64,000 bases of DNA from Chryseobacterium tructae (GCF_030409875.1 NZ_JAUFQR010000001.1:1674001-1738000), one strand, 5' to 3'. Counted from the first letter of the stretch, positions 1 through 8,839 are shown. Notes: a model not told the origin generated them from the sequence alone. A program made the numbers and translations.

Positions 1-842
1 GGGCCAGAATTTTTCCCCGCACCATGTTTAAAGGCATTTTCCACTAAGGTAAGATAGAGGAGTGGTGGAATGAAATTGGAAGATTTTAATGCGGTTTTCT
101 TGGTTATTTTTAATCTTTCATCAGAATAACGAAGGCTTTCTAAGGCAATATAATTATCAATAATACTAAGTTCATCTGCCACAGAAACCCATTTTTTTTG
201 CCCTTTGTACAGAATATAGTCCAGAATATCTGAAAGCTGACTGATGGATTGGGAGGTTTTATCGGAATTACTAATGGAAAGAGAATAGATATTATTCAGA
301 GTATTGAACAAGAAATGGGGATTAAGCTGTGCTTTAAGGGATTTCAGTTCCAGTTCGGTTTTTTCCTTTTGCAGTCTTATGCTATTTTCTTTTTCATTTT
401 TATAGCGCATAAAAAACATCATTGAGATAAAGATAAAAGCTCCGCTGATCATTGGGAATGTATAATGGAACAAAAGATACTGGATGTCTGTGAAAATGCT
501 GATCAGGCTATCTTTTGTTTCATGGGTGAAAAAAGGTTCTGCAATGTGAACAATAAAGATCCTGTTGACTACCGAAATACAATACAAGCTTAGAATAAGA
601 TAGATTGAAAACTCAACATACTTTTTTCGGTCAAAAAAATATCGAATCAGGAAATAGTAGATAAAATTAGCGCCCAAAATCTGAAAAATCCAGTGGCAGA
701 AATTATAAATCACAGACTGATTAAACATCTCACCACTATAGTCTCCATAAGTTTTGACGGTTCCAAACAAAAATAAAGCGATCCAGAAAAACAGCTGGAA
801 GTATAGATTTTGTCGATTATAAGTGAAAGGTTTGATTGTCAT
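1..842 (-). CDS. LytS-type sensor histidine kinase, C-terminus cut by window
   Basis: Membrane sensor kinase of the His_kinase/LytS family, expected to phosphorylate a LytTR response regulator. The first ~140 residues, read from ATG at 842, hold several hydrophobic membrane segments (FWIALFLFGT and similar). A short coiled linker follows, then the phospho-acceptor box LNPHFLFNTLNN near residue 176. The reading frame is still open at base 1 and stops inside the ATPase N-box (ENAFKHG), so most of the ATP-binding domain and the likely partner regulator lie outside the window. On the minus strand TATTTTTG (849-856) lies just before the start codon and could be a -7 element giving an almost leaderless transcript. 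Family call is firm; the signal is unknown. Confidence 0.88.
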   Translation of the reverse strand, partial: MTIKPFTYNRQNLYFQLFFWIALFLFGTVKTYGDYSGEMFNQSVIYNFCHWIFQILGANFIYYFLIRYFFDRKKYVEFSIYLILSLYCISVVNRIFIVHIAEPFFTHETKDSLISIFTDIQYLLFHYTFPMISGAFIFISMMFFMRYKNEKENSIRLQKEKTELELKSLKAQLNPHFLFNTLNNIYSLSISNSDKTSQSISQLSDILDYILYKGQKKWVSVADELSIIDNYIALESLRYSDERLKITKKTALKSSNFIPPLLYLTLVENAFKHGAGKNSG

Positions 843-1027
843 TATTATCAAAAATATAAAAACTTAGGATAAAGCTGGCAGAATTGATGTGAAATCCGAT
901 ACAATGAGGGTAGATAACGTCATTGAAATTGTAAACAACATGTTTTGTCATTGGGATCTGAATTTCTGTTTTCTGCATTACTTGTTTAAATGAAGTCTTG
1001 TTTTTATCAAAATTTGTATAAAAAAAT

Positions 1028-2146
1028 ATGACAACAGAGCGTTCGGAAAGGCTTTATGGATTAGATCATTTGAGATCATTAGCTATTATACTGGTTTTAT
1101 TGTTCCACTACCGGGCATTTCAACATCCGGAGTGGATTGAAATAATGGGGAAATTTGGCTGGACAGGAGTTGATCTTTTCTTTGTGCTAAGCGGTTTTTT
1201 GATTTCAGGCCAATTGTTTAAGGAAATGCAAACTAAAAGAACAATACGTTTGAAGACATTTTATATCAAACGTTTCTTTCGGATCATTCCTGCCTATTTC
1301 TTTACACTTTTTCTGTATTTTACAGTACCTTTTTTCAGAGAACGGGAAGCTTTACCACCGTTATGGAAATTCATAACCTTTACGCAAAATTATGGTTTAA
1401 ATGTGATTGATCAGGGTACATTTTCTCACGCATGGTCATTGTGTATTGAAGAACAATTTTACCTTATTCTCCCTTTGTTTCTTTTGTTGATACTGCCTTC
1501 TAAATTATTTAAATATTTACCCGGTCTGATGGTACTATTCATTGTGTTTTCAATCACCATGAGGCTGATAATATGGAATACATCTATTGTCGGAATGGAA
1601 ACTAATTCTCTGGAATTCTGGCGTACATGGTATATGACAATATATTACCCCACTCATACAAGATTGGATGGCCTTGTAATGGGTGTTTTAATCAGCTATT
1701 GTATGCAATATTCTTCTGGTTTTAAAAGAAAGGTTCATCAGAATGGGAACGGCCTTTTTCTGGTAGGCATAGTGTTATTGGGCATTACTTTTTGGATTTG
1801 TAATGAACAGGCTTCGGAAATGGCTTCTGTATGGGGATTTACATTGGTAGCAATAAGTTATGGCTGTATTCTGATGTCTGCAATTTCTACATCTTCATTC
1901 CTTTCAAAATGGAAATCTTATATTACGGCTGAACTGGCGGCTTTATCTTATGCCGTTTATCTTTCTCACAAGGGAGTAATCCACATGATTCAGACCCTTT
2001 TTGAACAATTTAATCTTGAAACTTCAGATATGGGATGCCTGATTGTCTGTTTAATGGGATGCCTTATAAGTGCTTTGCTGTACAGGTTTTTTATTGAAAA
2101 GCCTTTTGCTAATATGAAAGACAGGCTTTTAAAAACAAGAGAATAG
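1028..2146 (+). CDS. Acyltransferase 3 family membrane protein (OafA/YrhL-like)
   Basis: Integral membrane acyltransferase that transfers acetyl or other acyl groups to cell-surface sugars or peptidoglycan. The 372-residue length and about ten hydrophobic segments fit the family. Diagnostic motifs are LRSLAIILVLLFHY near the N-terminus (His of the active-site region), GVDLFFVLSGFLISG, and SHAWSLCIEEQFYL around residue 140, all typical of Acyl_transf_3. The gene is divergent from the kinase at 842 and convergent with the small gene at 2155. The exact substrate cannot be read from the sequence. The start ATG at 1028 gives a short cytoplasmic tail before the first helix, as usual. Confidence 0.92.
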   Translation: MTTERSERLYGLDHLRSLAIILVLLFHYRAFQHPEWIEIMGKFGWTGVDLFFVLSGFLISGQLFKEMQTKRTIRLKTFYIKRFFRIIPAYFFTLFLYFTVPFFREREALPPLWKFITFTQNYGLNVIDQGTFSHAWSLCIEEQFYLILPLFLLLILPSKLFKYLPGLMVLFIVFSITMRLIIWNTSIVGMETNSLEFWRTWYMTIYYPTHTRLDGLVMGVLISYCMQYSSGFKRKVHQNGNGLFLVGIVLLGITFWICNEQASEMASVWGFTLVAISYGCILMSAISTSSFLSKWKSYITAELAALSYAVYLSHKGVIHMIQTLFEQFNLETSDMGCLIVCLMGCLISALLYRFFIEKPFANMKDRLLKTRE

Positions 2147-2154
2147 AGTAGCTT

Positions 2155-2439
2155 TTACTTTATGGGTTGGCTGAGATCTTCTTTGGCTGGAGCAAGTTGG
2201 TCTCTTCCCCTTTCAAATCCTTGTATAAACAAATAGAAAATCGAAGAAAAAACAATAATAATGACAACTACAGACCATAAGATTTTCTGAAGTGTAGATA
2301 TTTTTAATCTAAATACACATAGGATAACCAGAGCTATTGCTATAAAAACAAGTAAGAATATTCCCATTTGTTTAAATATATATTGAAAAGATACAAAAAA
2401 GCATGCGAAAATATTTTGTAAGAGGAATAAATTGATCAA
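2155..2439 (-). CDS. Small two-helix membrane protein, unknown function
   Basis: A 94-residue protein with an N-terminal hydrophobic stretch, a strong helix (FLLVFIAIALVILCVF) and a second helix (ILWSVVVIIIVFSSIFYLF), ending in a charged tail (KEDLSQP). I recognise no family. It lies downstream of the serine hydrolase gene on the same strand but behind a terminator-like hairpin, so it may have its own promoter. It ends 9 bases from the stop of the convergent acyltransferase. Real coding is plausible from the clean two-helix layout but not proven. Confidence 0.5.
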   Translation of the reverse strand: MINLFLLQNIFACFFVSFQYIFKQMGIFLLVFIAIALVILCVFRLKISTLQKILWSVVVIIIVFSSIFYLFIQGFERGRDQLAPAKEDLSQPIK

Positions 2440-2448
2440 CCAATAATA

Positions 2449-2478
2449 AGAGACAGCTTCTTTTGGGGCTGCCTCTTA
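2449..2478. terminator. Terminator-like hairpin between hydrolase and small membrane gene
   Basis: Ten-base arms AAGAGACAGC (2449-2458) and GCTGCCTCTT (2469-2478) pair with one mismatch around a ten-base loop. It lies 28 bases after the stop of the minus-strand hydrolase gene and is followed on that strand by a T-rich stretch. Confidence 0.6.
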
Positions 2479-2505
2479 GTATTGATGAGTGTTATTTCTA
2501 AAAAA

Positions 2506-3567
2506 TTACTTGGACGTAATACTTTTCAATACTACATTTTTAATAGCTGCTTCCTGAAAGCTCCAATGCTCACTGTTTTTAGGCATTTGGTTCTCAAGAA
2601 TGATTAAACTTGTATCTGTGGATGGGAAATATGTATTAAGACAGGTAAATCCATCTCCAAGTCCTGTGACAGCATAATAATCAAGCCCGGATTCCTTGAT
2701 GAATCTGATATTATATCCAAATCCCATACTTTCTTTCCCAAAAACATTGTGTTGAGAAGAAGTAGAGGGTGTGAGGATAAGCTTTTGAAATTGAGGTGAA
2801 AGGAGTTTTCCCTTAAATAGAGCCTGATCCCATTTTGCAAGATCTTCTACTGTAGAAACCACTCCGGCTGCGGGGGTAATCTTATCATTTAAAAATGAAT
2901 GATCTACTTTTTCAAACTGATTATTCTCGCTTCTATAACCCGGAACGAGCGCTTGATTATTGTTGTTATTGTAAACGAATGTTCTCTCCATTTTCAACCT
3001 TTTAAATAGAGAATTGGCAAGCTCTGTAAAGCTCTTACCTGTTGTATTCTGGAGAATTTCTCCTAAAAGCGTGTAAGAAAGATTTCCATATTTAAACTGT
3101 GATCCTGCTTTAAAAGCGACCGGTTTTTCAATATCTGTAATACCATGAGTATGATTTAAAAGATGATGGATCGTTACAGTATCTGCCCAGGACTGAGTAA
3201 GTGAAGGAAGGTATTTTTTAATAGGAGTCTGAAGGTCAAGTTTTCCCTGTTCCGCAGTTTGTAATATGAGAACAGCAGTGATTTGTTTGGAATTGGACAT
3301 GATTTCAAATTGGTCATCGGTTTTTAAAGCGATCTTTTTTTCAAAATCTTTATATCCATTGGCCTTTAGAAATGTTGCTTTTCCATGTTGAGAAACCAAA
3401 ACTACTCCGTTGAAGTTCAATGGGGTAGATGCTGTTATGATACTATCAATTTTTCTTCCATAAGAAGGCATTTTTTGTGCATTTACAGAAACAGACAGTA
3501 ATGTAGAAATAGCAAGCGGCAAGAATAATTTTGTTTTGATCACGGATTTATTTTTTGTAGTAATCAT
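2506..3567 (-). CDS. Class C-like serine hydrolase (beta-lactamase family, PF00144)
   Basis: Secreted serine hydrolase of the beta-lactamase/DD-peptidase fold. The signal peptide LFLPLAISTLLSVSVNAQ ends near residue 31. Catalytic motifs are visible: SNSK (SxxK, Ser about residue 91) and YGN (YxN, about residue 160), with GLGDGF further on. I chose ATG at 3567; GTG at 3543 is an alternative giving a shorter signal peptide. A longer upstream reading (to 3690) would run through the neighbouring beta-lactamase coding sequence and is unlikely. The start overlaps the end of the class A gene (stop at 3548), so the two are probably co-transcribed. It could be an esterase, peptidase or true beta-lactamase; the sequence does not decide. 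Confidence 0.85.
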   Translation of the reverse strand: MITTKNKSVIKTKLFLPLAISTLLSVSVNAQKMPSYGRKIDSIITASTPLNFNGVVLVSQHGKATFLKANGYKDFEKKIALKTDDQFEIMSNSKQITAVLILQTAEQGKLDLQTPIKKYLPSLTQSWADTVTIHHLLNHTHGITDIEKPVAFKAGSQFKYGNLSYTLLGEILQNTTGKSFTELANSLFKRLKMERTFVYNNNNNQALVPGYRSENNQFEKVDHSFLNDKITPAAGVVSTVEDLAKWDQALFKGKLLSPQFQKLILTPSTSSQHNVFGKESMGFGYNIRFIKESGLDYYAVTGLGDGFTCLNTYFPSTDTSLIILENQMPKNSEHWSFQEAAIKNVVLKSITSK

Positions 3568-4443
3568 ATGCTGCCTTGGCAATGTCTGCAATAATCGCTT
3601 CTGAATTTTCAAAAGTTTCGTAGGTATCATGTACAAAAACAGCAATATATACTCTCTTTTTACCGGAGAGTTCAATAATTCCATAATCATTAATGGCTCC
3701 GGTCATTCCCTCTTTATTAGTGAATGAGGTTCCGGTACGATGAGCTACTTTAACATCTTTAGGCAGCTTACCTTTAAGTCTTTTGAGTCCGGCCACATTA
3801 TTCAACATGGCTGTATAGAGCCATTGTGTATGTTCTTTGTTCAGTATTTTTCCGGTATAGAACTGCTCCAGTAATCTGATGGCTTCATTAGGAGTAATGG
3901 TATTGATAAATTGTGAGTCCCAGTCCTTATGCATCCCTTCTTCATCGTTCTTAATGACAACATCTTTACTATTAATGAAATTTGCAGATATTCAGGGCCT
4001 CCAATCAGTCTGATCAAAATGTCTGTCAGATTATTATCACTATATACAACCATCCAATGAATGCATTCTTCCAGGCTGAGTTCCCTATTTCCTTCCGGAT
4101 ATTTTTCTTTAAACGGACTGTGGGTATCCTCCAGAAGTTCTTCTTTTTTAATGTAAATTTTTTGTTGCAAAGAAAGTTCTCCCCTTTCTACTTTGTGAAG
4201 AATAGCCAAAGCCACAGGGAATTTAAAGGTGCTTAACATAGGAAGTGGCTTATTGCCGTTGATTTGGGTTACTTCATTTTTGGGAGTTCCCACTGTTAAG
4301 ATTGATACTCCTACATCAGCCTTTTTATGAGCAAGAATGGCTTCAATTGCCTTTTTTAATTCTGGATTGGTATTGTTTTGTGAAAAAAGCGGAAGGCTTA
4401 AGAATAGAATGAATAGGGTAAGAATGATTTTCTCTGACTTCAT
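3548..4443 (-). pseudogene. bla: Class A beta-lactamase (PER/CGA/CME-like), frameshifted
   Basis: Periplasmic class A enzyme hydrolysing penicillins and cephalosporins. The signal peptide ILTLFILFLSLPLFSQ comes first, then the catalytic STFK motif (SxxK), SDN (YSDNN), an omega-loop region with the PER-like pattern EEGMHKD in the restored frame, and RTG in place of the usual KTG (HRTGTS). Layout and the C-terminus (SEAIIADIAKAAY) match the PER/CGA/CME branch typical of Chryseobacterium and Elizabethkingia. As read, the gene is split near 3978-3983: after GGPEYLQ the frame changes and continues as NFINSKDVVIKNDEEG if one A is restored. A full enzyme of about 298 residues would result. Probably a sequencing error rather than an inactive gene; see findings. 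Confidence 0.9.
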
Positions 4444-4477
4444 TTTGTGATGATTATTTGAACAGGTTTTTGGTTTC

Positions 4478-4485
4478 CAAATATA
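4478..4485 (-). promoter_or_regulatory. Probable promoter -7 element of the class A beta-lactamase
   Basis: On the minus strand the sequence reads TATATTTG, an exact match to the Bacteroidetes TAnnTTTG element, 35 bases upstream of the bla start. A TTG lies about 22 bases further upstream as a weak -33 element. Seen in sequence; activity is inferred. Confidence 0.5.
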
Positions 4486-4539
4486 TGTATTTCCGCTATC
4501 TCTTTTTCAATTTGAGTTCAATATTTTTCATTCGTCAGA

Positions 4540-4573
4540 AAAATGCCATCTGAGGTAAATCAAATGGCATTTT
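4540..4573. terminator. Terminator hairpin after the aldo/keto reductase gene
   Basis: Perfect ten-base arms AAAATGCCAT (4540-4549) and ATGGCATTTT (4564-4573) flank a 14-base loop. It lies about 50 bases beyond the reductase stop on the minus strand and ends in a T run in that direction. Confidence 0.65.
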
Positions 4574-4622
4574 AAATATATTCTCTGTTTTTCAGATGCG
4601 TTTTTTGAGTCGAGTGGCTTTA

Positions 4623-5597
4623 TTACAATGTACTCAGTTTACCCAGATCTTCATCTCTGCGGTTACCATATATCTGAATTGTAGAAAGTTCATTTTCAAT
4701 GCTGCTAAATTCTTCATGAGTAAGAACAATATCTGCTGCACCAAGATTCTCTTTAAGCCGATCTTTATTTTTAGATCCTGGAATAGGAACAATAAAGTCG
4801 TATTTATGGAGCATCCAGGCTAATGAAATTTGAGCAGGAGTAGCATTTTTGTTGAAAGCGAATTCCTGTAATAGACTCAATAAAGGTTGGTTGGCTAGGA
4901 TATTTTCTTTTTTGTAACGGGTAATGACACGCCTTGCATCAAATCCTGTAAATGGAGTGTCTGCATTTATTTTTCCTGATAAAAAACCTCCTGCCAAGGG
5001 TGAAAACGGAACAAATCCGATGTTTAACTCCTGACATAAAGGAATAACTTCTTTTTCAAACATTCTTTCCATGATAGAATACTCACTTTGTATGGCTGTG
5101 AGAGGAGTAACAGCATGGGCTCGCTTTATCTCATCAGGAGTAGCCTGAGATTGTCCCCAGCCAAGAATTTTTCCCTCCTGGATAAAATCACCCATAATTC
5201 CGGCAATATCTTCAACCGGAATATCTTTGTTTACCCTGTGCTGATAATACAGGTCAAGATGATCTGTATTTAAATTTCTTAATGAATTTTCTAGTCGGGT
5301 TTGGATGTCACGCTTTAATTCTTTTGCTCCTGTTGTCCAGGCTTCTCTGATCAGAAATTTACTTGCTATTACGGTGTCATGACGGACTTCCCTTAATGCT
5401 TTACCAATCAGTTCTTCATTGGCTCCGGCAGCATATATTTCTGCCGTATCAAAGAATGTACAGCCTAGATCGAAGGCCTGTTGAATCAATTGAATAGATT
5501 CTTCTCTTGTAGGAGGAGCTCCGTATCCCATGCTTAGCCCCATACAACCATATCCCATGGCAGAAACTTGCATATTTCCTAATTTTCTTGATTTCAT
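4623..5597 (-). CDS. Aldo/keto reductase
   Basis: NADPH-dependent oxidoreductase of the AKR superfamily, 324 residues, cytoplasmic TIM barrel. The catalytic tetrad is visible: Asp in FFDTAEIYA with its Tyr, Lys in VIASKF, His in YYQHRV. The cofactor-binding C-terminal part PIPGSKNKDRLKENLGA is also present. The N-terminus KLGNMQVSAMGYGCMGLSMGYG is typical of the YakC/AKR13-like branch. The gene follows the Crp-type regulator on the same strand, and an exact palindrome shared with that regulator's promoter lies 55 bases before its start. This suggests direct control by the regulator, in response to an electrophile or redox signal not visible in sequence. Confidence 0.93.
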   Translation of the reverse strand: MKSRKLGNMQVSAMGYGCMGLSMGYGAPPTREESIQLIQQAFDLGCTFFDTAEIYAAGANEELIGKALREVRHDTVIASKFLIREAWTTGAKELKRDIQTRLENSLRNLNTDHLDLYYQHRVNKDIPVEDIAGIMGDFIQEGKILGWGQSQATPDEIKRAHAVTPLTAIQSEYSIMERMFEKEVIPLCQELNIGFVPFSPLAGGFLSGKINADTPFTGFDARRVITRYKKENILANQPLLSLLQEFAFNKNATPAQISLAWMLHKYDFIVPIPGSKNKDRLKENLGAADIVLTHEEFSSIENELSTIQIYGNRRDEDLGKLSTL

Positions 5598-5651
5598 TTT
5601 CTTTTGTTTTGAATTGATAAGACAAAATTCTTCAAAAGAAAACTTGAACTG

Positions 5652-5667
5652 TTTACCATTTGGTAAA
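5652..5667. promoter_or_regulatory. Palindromic operator upstream of the aldo/keto reductase
   Basis: TTTACCATTTGGTAAA is a perfect 7-base inverted repeat with a 2-base spacer. It lies in the 75-base gap between the regulator and the reductase. A near-identical copy stands before the regulator itself (6264-6279), so this is the likely binding site of the neighbouring Crp-family protein. Confidence 0.65.
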
Positions 5668-5672
5668 AAGCG

Positions 5673-6230
5673 TTAATGGATATTTCGTCGTATTCTGCTC
5701 AGGGACTGTTGAGTAATTCCAAGATAGGATGCAATATAGGATAATGGGATGCGGTTAACCAGTGTTGGGTATTTCTCCATAAACTCAAGATAGCGGGTCG
5801 TGGCATCCTGAGATACAAGCGGAGAAACCCGTTCTAGTTTTTGTACCAATGCTTTATTGTGTATTTTTTGAATAATCTCATTCCAGTTTATAATCGTATT
5901 GGAAATTTCTTCCCAATCTTTTACTGAAAATGTAAGAAGTTTACAATCTGTTGCAGCCTGGATGTATTCTGTAGAAGGTACATTTCTCAAGTTCATTAGT
6001 AAATGATTCTCCTCCAAAAAGATCTTGGTGATTTCATCTCCTTTATTGTTGTAATAACAGACTCTGAAAATACCATCAATGAGGAATCCTACTTCCCGAA
6101 GTACTTTACCTGCTTCAGCAAAATAATCATCTTTGTGAAGTTCAGCTATTTTTCCTTTGCCTGAAATAAAGTCAATCTGTTGTTGGTTCAGGTTTCCAAA
6201 ACGGAGGATATATTCTATGAATTCATTCAT
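5673..6230 (-). CDS. Crp/Fnr-family transcriptional regulator
   Basis: 185-residue one-component regulator. The N-terminal two thirds form a cyclic-nucleotide-binding-like beta barrel (AEAGKVLREVGFLIDGIFRVCYYNNKGDE). The C-terminus has a short helix-turn-helix, IASYLGITQQSLSRIRR, typical of the Bacteroidetes Crp-like group. These usually lack clear cAMP contacts and their ligand is often unknown. It precedes the aldo/keto reductase by 75 bases. Palindromes TTTACCA-TT-TGGTAAA stand before both genes, which suggests autoregulation and control of the reductase. Start ATG at 6230 is the only reasonable one. Confidence 0.9.
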   Translation of the reverse strand: MNEFIEYILRFGNLNQQQIDFISGKGKIAELHKDDYFAEAGKVLREVGFLIDGIFRVCYYNNKGDEITKIFLEENHLLMNLRNVPSTEYIQAATDCKLLTFSVKDWEEISNTIINWNEIIQKIHNKALVQKLERVSPLVSQDATTRYLEFMEKYPTLVNRIPLSYIASYLGITQQSLSRIRRNIH

Positions 6231-6634
6231 GATGAAAAGGTATAAAAAAGTTTTTCTTTGCGGTTTACCATTTGGTAATTTTTATATTTAGATAGATTGT
6301 GATCTGATATTTTTTAACTTAATGGATGGCTTTTATCGGATGTCAAAAAAGAATGTTTTTTGTTAATTAAAGATACCTTTTGTTGAGGGATGAGCAGTAA
6401 AAACGGGTACTACATTATTTGTTACTAAATTTATTTCTTTTATTGTTCTAAATAAAATCAATGTGTTAATGTATTGATTATTAATTGTTTTGTTGTTTTG
6501 TATTTTAGGTGAGGGATATTTGTAGGATGTATTTTTTCTGTAGGATGTGTCTGTTTTGTTATTTTCGTTAAACTTTCTCAGAAAGATGTAGTATTGATTC
6601 ATTTTACGATTTAATTTTTATTTGTAATTAATTT
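6231..6634. other. Intergenic region between divergent Crp-like and TPR regulators
   Basis: A 404-base AT-rich spacer holding the promoters of two divergent genes. Visible items are the palindrome at 6264-6279 and a direct repeat TGTAGGATGT at 6521-6530 and 6539-6548 (18-base period, about 1.7 helical turns) upstream of the TPR gene. A minus-strand frame of 79 codons (6363-6602) is low-complexity Asn/Lys/Tyr sequence without family signals and is not called. Confidence 0.5.
6264..6279. promoter_or_regulatory. Palindromic operator upstream of the Crp-like regulator
   Basis: TTTACCATTTGGTAAT repeats the operator at 5652-5667 with one changed base at the edge (six-base perfect arms TTACCA and TGGTAA). 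It lies 34 bases before the regulator start codon, a position suited to autorepression or autoactivation. Confidence 0.65.
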
Positions 6635-8112
6635 ATGACAGACCTTAGATTCCCGAAGAGTGGATATTTTATAGTAAGTATATTCTGCTTCTTTTTTTTA
6701 AATAGTTGTACGGGAGGTAATCTGTCTATGACCAATTTTGATTATCCATTGCTTCATAAAAATGAAGTGTTGCGTCTTGCCGGTAATTATGGGGAATGTA
6801 TGTTGCTGAATGAAGAATACCTTCAAAAGGCCCAACAAGAAGGCTATAGTGATGGAGAAGCTCTTTGTTACATTAATATGTCTAATATATCTGTAAGTAT
6901 TGGGAACTATAAGAAAGGCCTTGTATTTTTGAAGAAAGCAGAGGTCATCCTTCAAAATTCAAAAAATGAAGCTCTGAAAGCTAAGCTTTATCAGGAGTAC
7001 GGCCAATTGAGTAAAGTAACCGGATTGTATAAGAATGCCTTGGGGTTTAATTCAAAAGCATTGTATTATACCAGTAAATGTCCATTAGAGGATAAGAGAA
7101 AGTATTTTTTAAACAGAGTATTTTCAAACAGGGGTGATTTTTTATATGAAACAGGAAGCAAAGATTCTGCACTGATCTATTTTCACAAAGCAAGAAACGT
7201 GATCAATACTCCTCTGATAAATTGTTTAATTGCCAAACATCATTTGCTGCATACTGCACTTATTGATTCTTCTAAATTATATGTTGACAGATCACTAGAG
7301 CTTGTAAAAATGGATACCATCCATTTAAATGCACAAACAGGAATGGTATATAGGGTCGCTGGAGACTACTATAAAACACAAGGTAACTATGCTGAAGCGC
7401 AAGTTTTTTATCAAAAGGCGCTTGATGTCTTTTTAGAGACCAAACGCGCATATAATATTCCATTTATTTATCAGTCTATAGCAGAGACCTACAAAGGAAT
7501 GGAAAATAAGGAGAAGGAAACTGAATATGAAAATAAGTATCTGGATGCAAAAACAAAACTCTCTAGAGATCAGAATGAAACGGTGAATCTTTTGATAGAT
7601 AAAGTGCTGACAGAAAAAGAAAATGATGTTGAGGTCTTTAAGCTCAAATTGTTTGCGAGTTCAGCAGTCTTGATATTGATCATTGTAATTGGGTTTGTTT
7701 TGAAATATAGAACAATGAAAAATAAAAAAAGCCAGCTACGAGAAGAGACTACTATTCTGAAAAGTAAGACTGAGCTCTTAGCCAGCGAAACAGAAGTTCT
7801 TGCCAGTAAAGTGAATGAAAGTTTTAGTGACCTTGTTCAGTTGGCGAAAAGAAATGATTCTGCTTTTCTTACCCGTTTTCAGGAAGTGTATCCGGATTTC
7901 ATAGAAAAACTATTGGATATTAATGAAGACTTATCAAGCGCTGATCTTCATTTGTGTGCGATGATTAAACTTAATTTCAGTTCAAAAGAGATTGCCACAT
8001 ATATGTCTATCCTTCATAAGTCTGCCCAGCAAAGAAATACAGGTTGAGAAAAAAACTTAATGTTCCCAGCGACCAGGATCTTTATGTTTTCTTTCAAGGA
8101 TTAGACTCTTAA
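6635..8112 (+). pseudogene. TPR-containing membrane regulator with LuxR-like C-terminal HTH, frameshifted at the end
   Basis: Lipoprotein-like N-terminus (FFLNSCTGG lipobox), then tetratricopeptide repeats over residues ~50-300 (NYKKGLVFLKKAEVIL, NYAEAQVFYQKALDVF). One membrane helix follows (SSAVLILIIVIGFVLK, ~residue 345), then a coiled coil and a C-terminal HTH (SSADLHLCAMIKLNFSSKEIATYMSI). This is a common Bacteroidetes regulator layout. The frame as read ends at 8047, inside the HTH. Restoring one A near 8035 continues as QRKYRLRKKLNVPSDQDLY and stops at 8112, the normal end of the family. Target genes are unknown. Confidence 0.85.
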
Positions 8113-8172
8113 TATATTATAAGTAATAAGTAATAAAGCCGTCTTAAATTTTGAAAGATGATTATTGTTATC

Positions 8173-8200
8173 GCTATCCTTTTAAGGATAGCTTTTATTT
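8173..8200 (+). terminator. Rho-independent terminator after the TPR regulator
   Basis: GCTATCCTT and AAGGATAGC form perfect nine-base arms (8173-8192) followed by TTTTATTTTTTA. It stands about 60 bases after the restored stop of the TPR regulator gene. Confidence 0.75.
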
Positions 8201-8720
8201 TTTATAAAATGCTGTGGTTCTAATATAAAGATGTGAAAAAGTGCTTAAAAGGTTACCGTCTTTTCTTTAAAACTGGCAGAGAGTGGGGGGCATTAGATAT
8301 CACAAAGCGATGAGGCAAGTTTGGTATGAAACGGAAGGTGCTGGGATAAAAAGAAACCTTTCCGTCTATTTTTTGTTCACTTCACATTCAAGATATATCA
8401 ACATTTGACCGTTCATTTTTATTCTGATTGATGATGAAGTATTGTGTTTAGTAGATTATTTTCTATGTTTTTGCAAGAATTTATGTGCTTTTTTGTGTTA
8501 TGATATAAGATATTTGTTGAAATTTTCACTTATGGATGAATATTAATTAAATCTCTGTGGGTGTTTTTATTTTTTTTTATAAAAAGATTAGTTAAGTTGA
8601 AAGCAGCTTATAAAGAGTAGCTTATAAAAAAGGAAATCGTTTTCGGTAACGATTTAGTAATGGTGCTAATTGCATACATTCTCATTCATTTTCCTTGTAA
8701 CAACATTACAAATGTAGAAA

Positions 8721-8756
8721 AATCTTTCCCAAGTTGGGAAGAACTTGGGAAAGATT
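8721..8756. repeat. Perfect 15-base-arm hairpin upstream of rteC
   Basis: AATCTTTCCCAAGTT (8721-8735) and its exact reverse complement (8742-8756) flank the loop GGGAAG. A short T run follows. It could be a terminator protecting rteC from read-through, or an attenuator in the rteC leader, since rteC starts 84 bases further on. Confidence 0.55.
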
Positions 8757-8839
8757 CTCATTTTTAATAACAAAGTTTGTGATTTAAATCAGGAAAACCA
8801 GATTTTAAAATCTGGTGCTTCCAGTAAAAAATACGGACT

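Larger units (their letters stand above)
8113..8839. other. Hairpin-rich spacer, probable left junction zone of the ICE
   Basis: 727 bases with no convincing gene. It contains a strong terminator (8173-8192), a perfect 8-base-arm hairpin (AAATCGTT at 8634-8641, AACGATTT at 8648-8655), a perfect 15-base-arm hairpin (8721-8756), and a palindrome CCAGATTTTAAAATCTGG around 8799-8816. To the left lie host-type genes, to the right the first ICE gene (rteC). No tRNA or duplicated att core can be proven here, so the junction is an inference. Confidence 0.5.

Noticed and set aside
6363..6602. 79-codon minus-strand frame between the divergent regulators
   Set aside because: Low-complexity Asn/Lys/Tyr sequence in an AT-rich promoter region, no family pattern, and it runs over the likely control sites.
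8113..8839. CTnDOT-type attachment core (GTAnnTTTGC)
   Set aside because: Only poor matches were seen; the best has two mismatches, so no att site is called.
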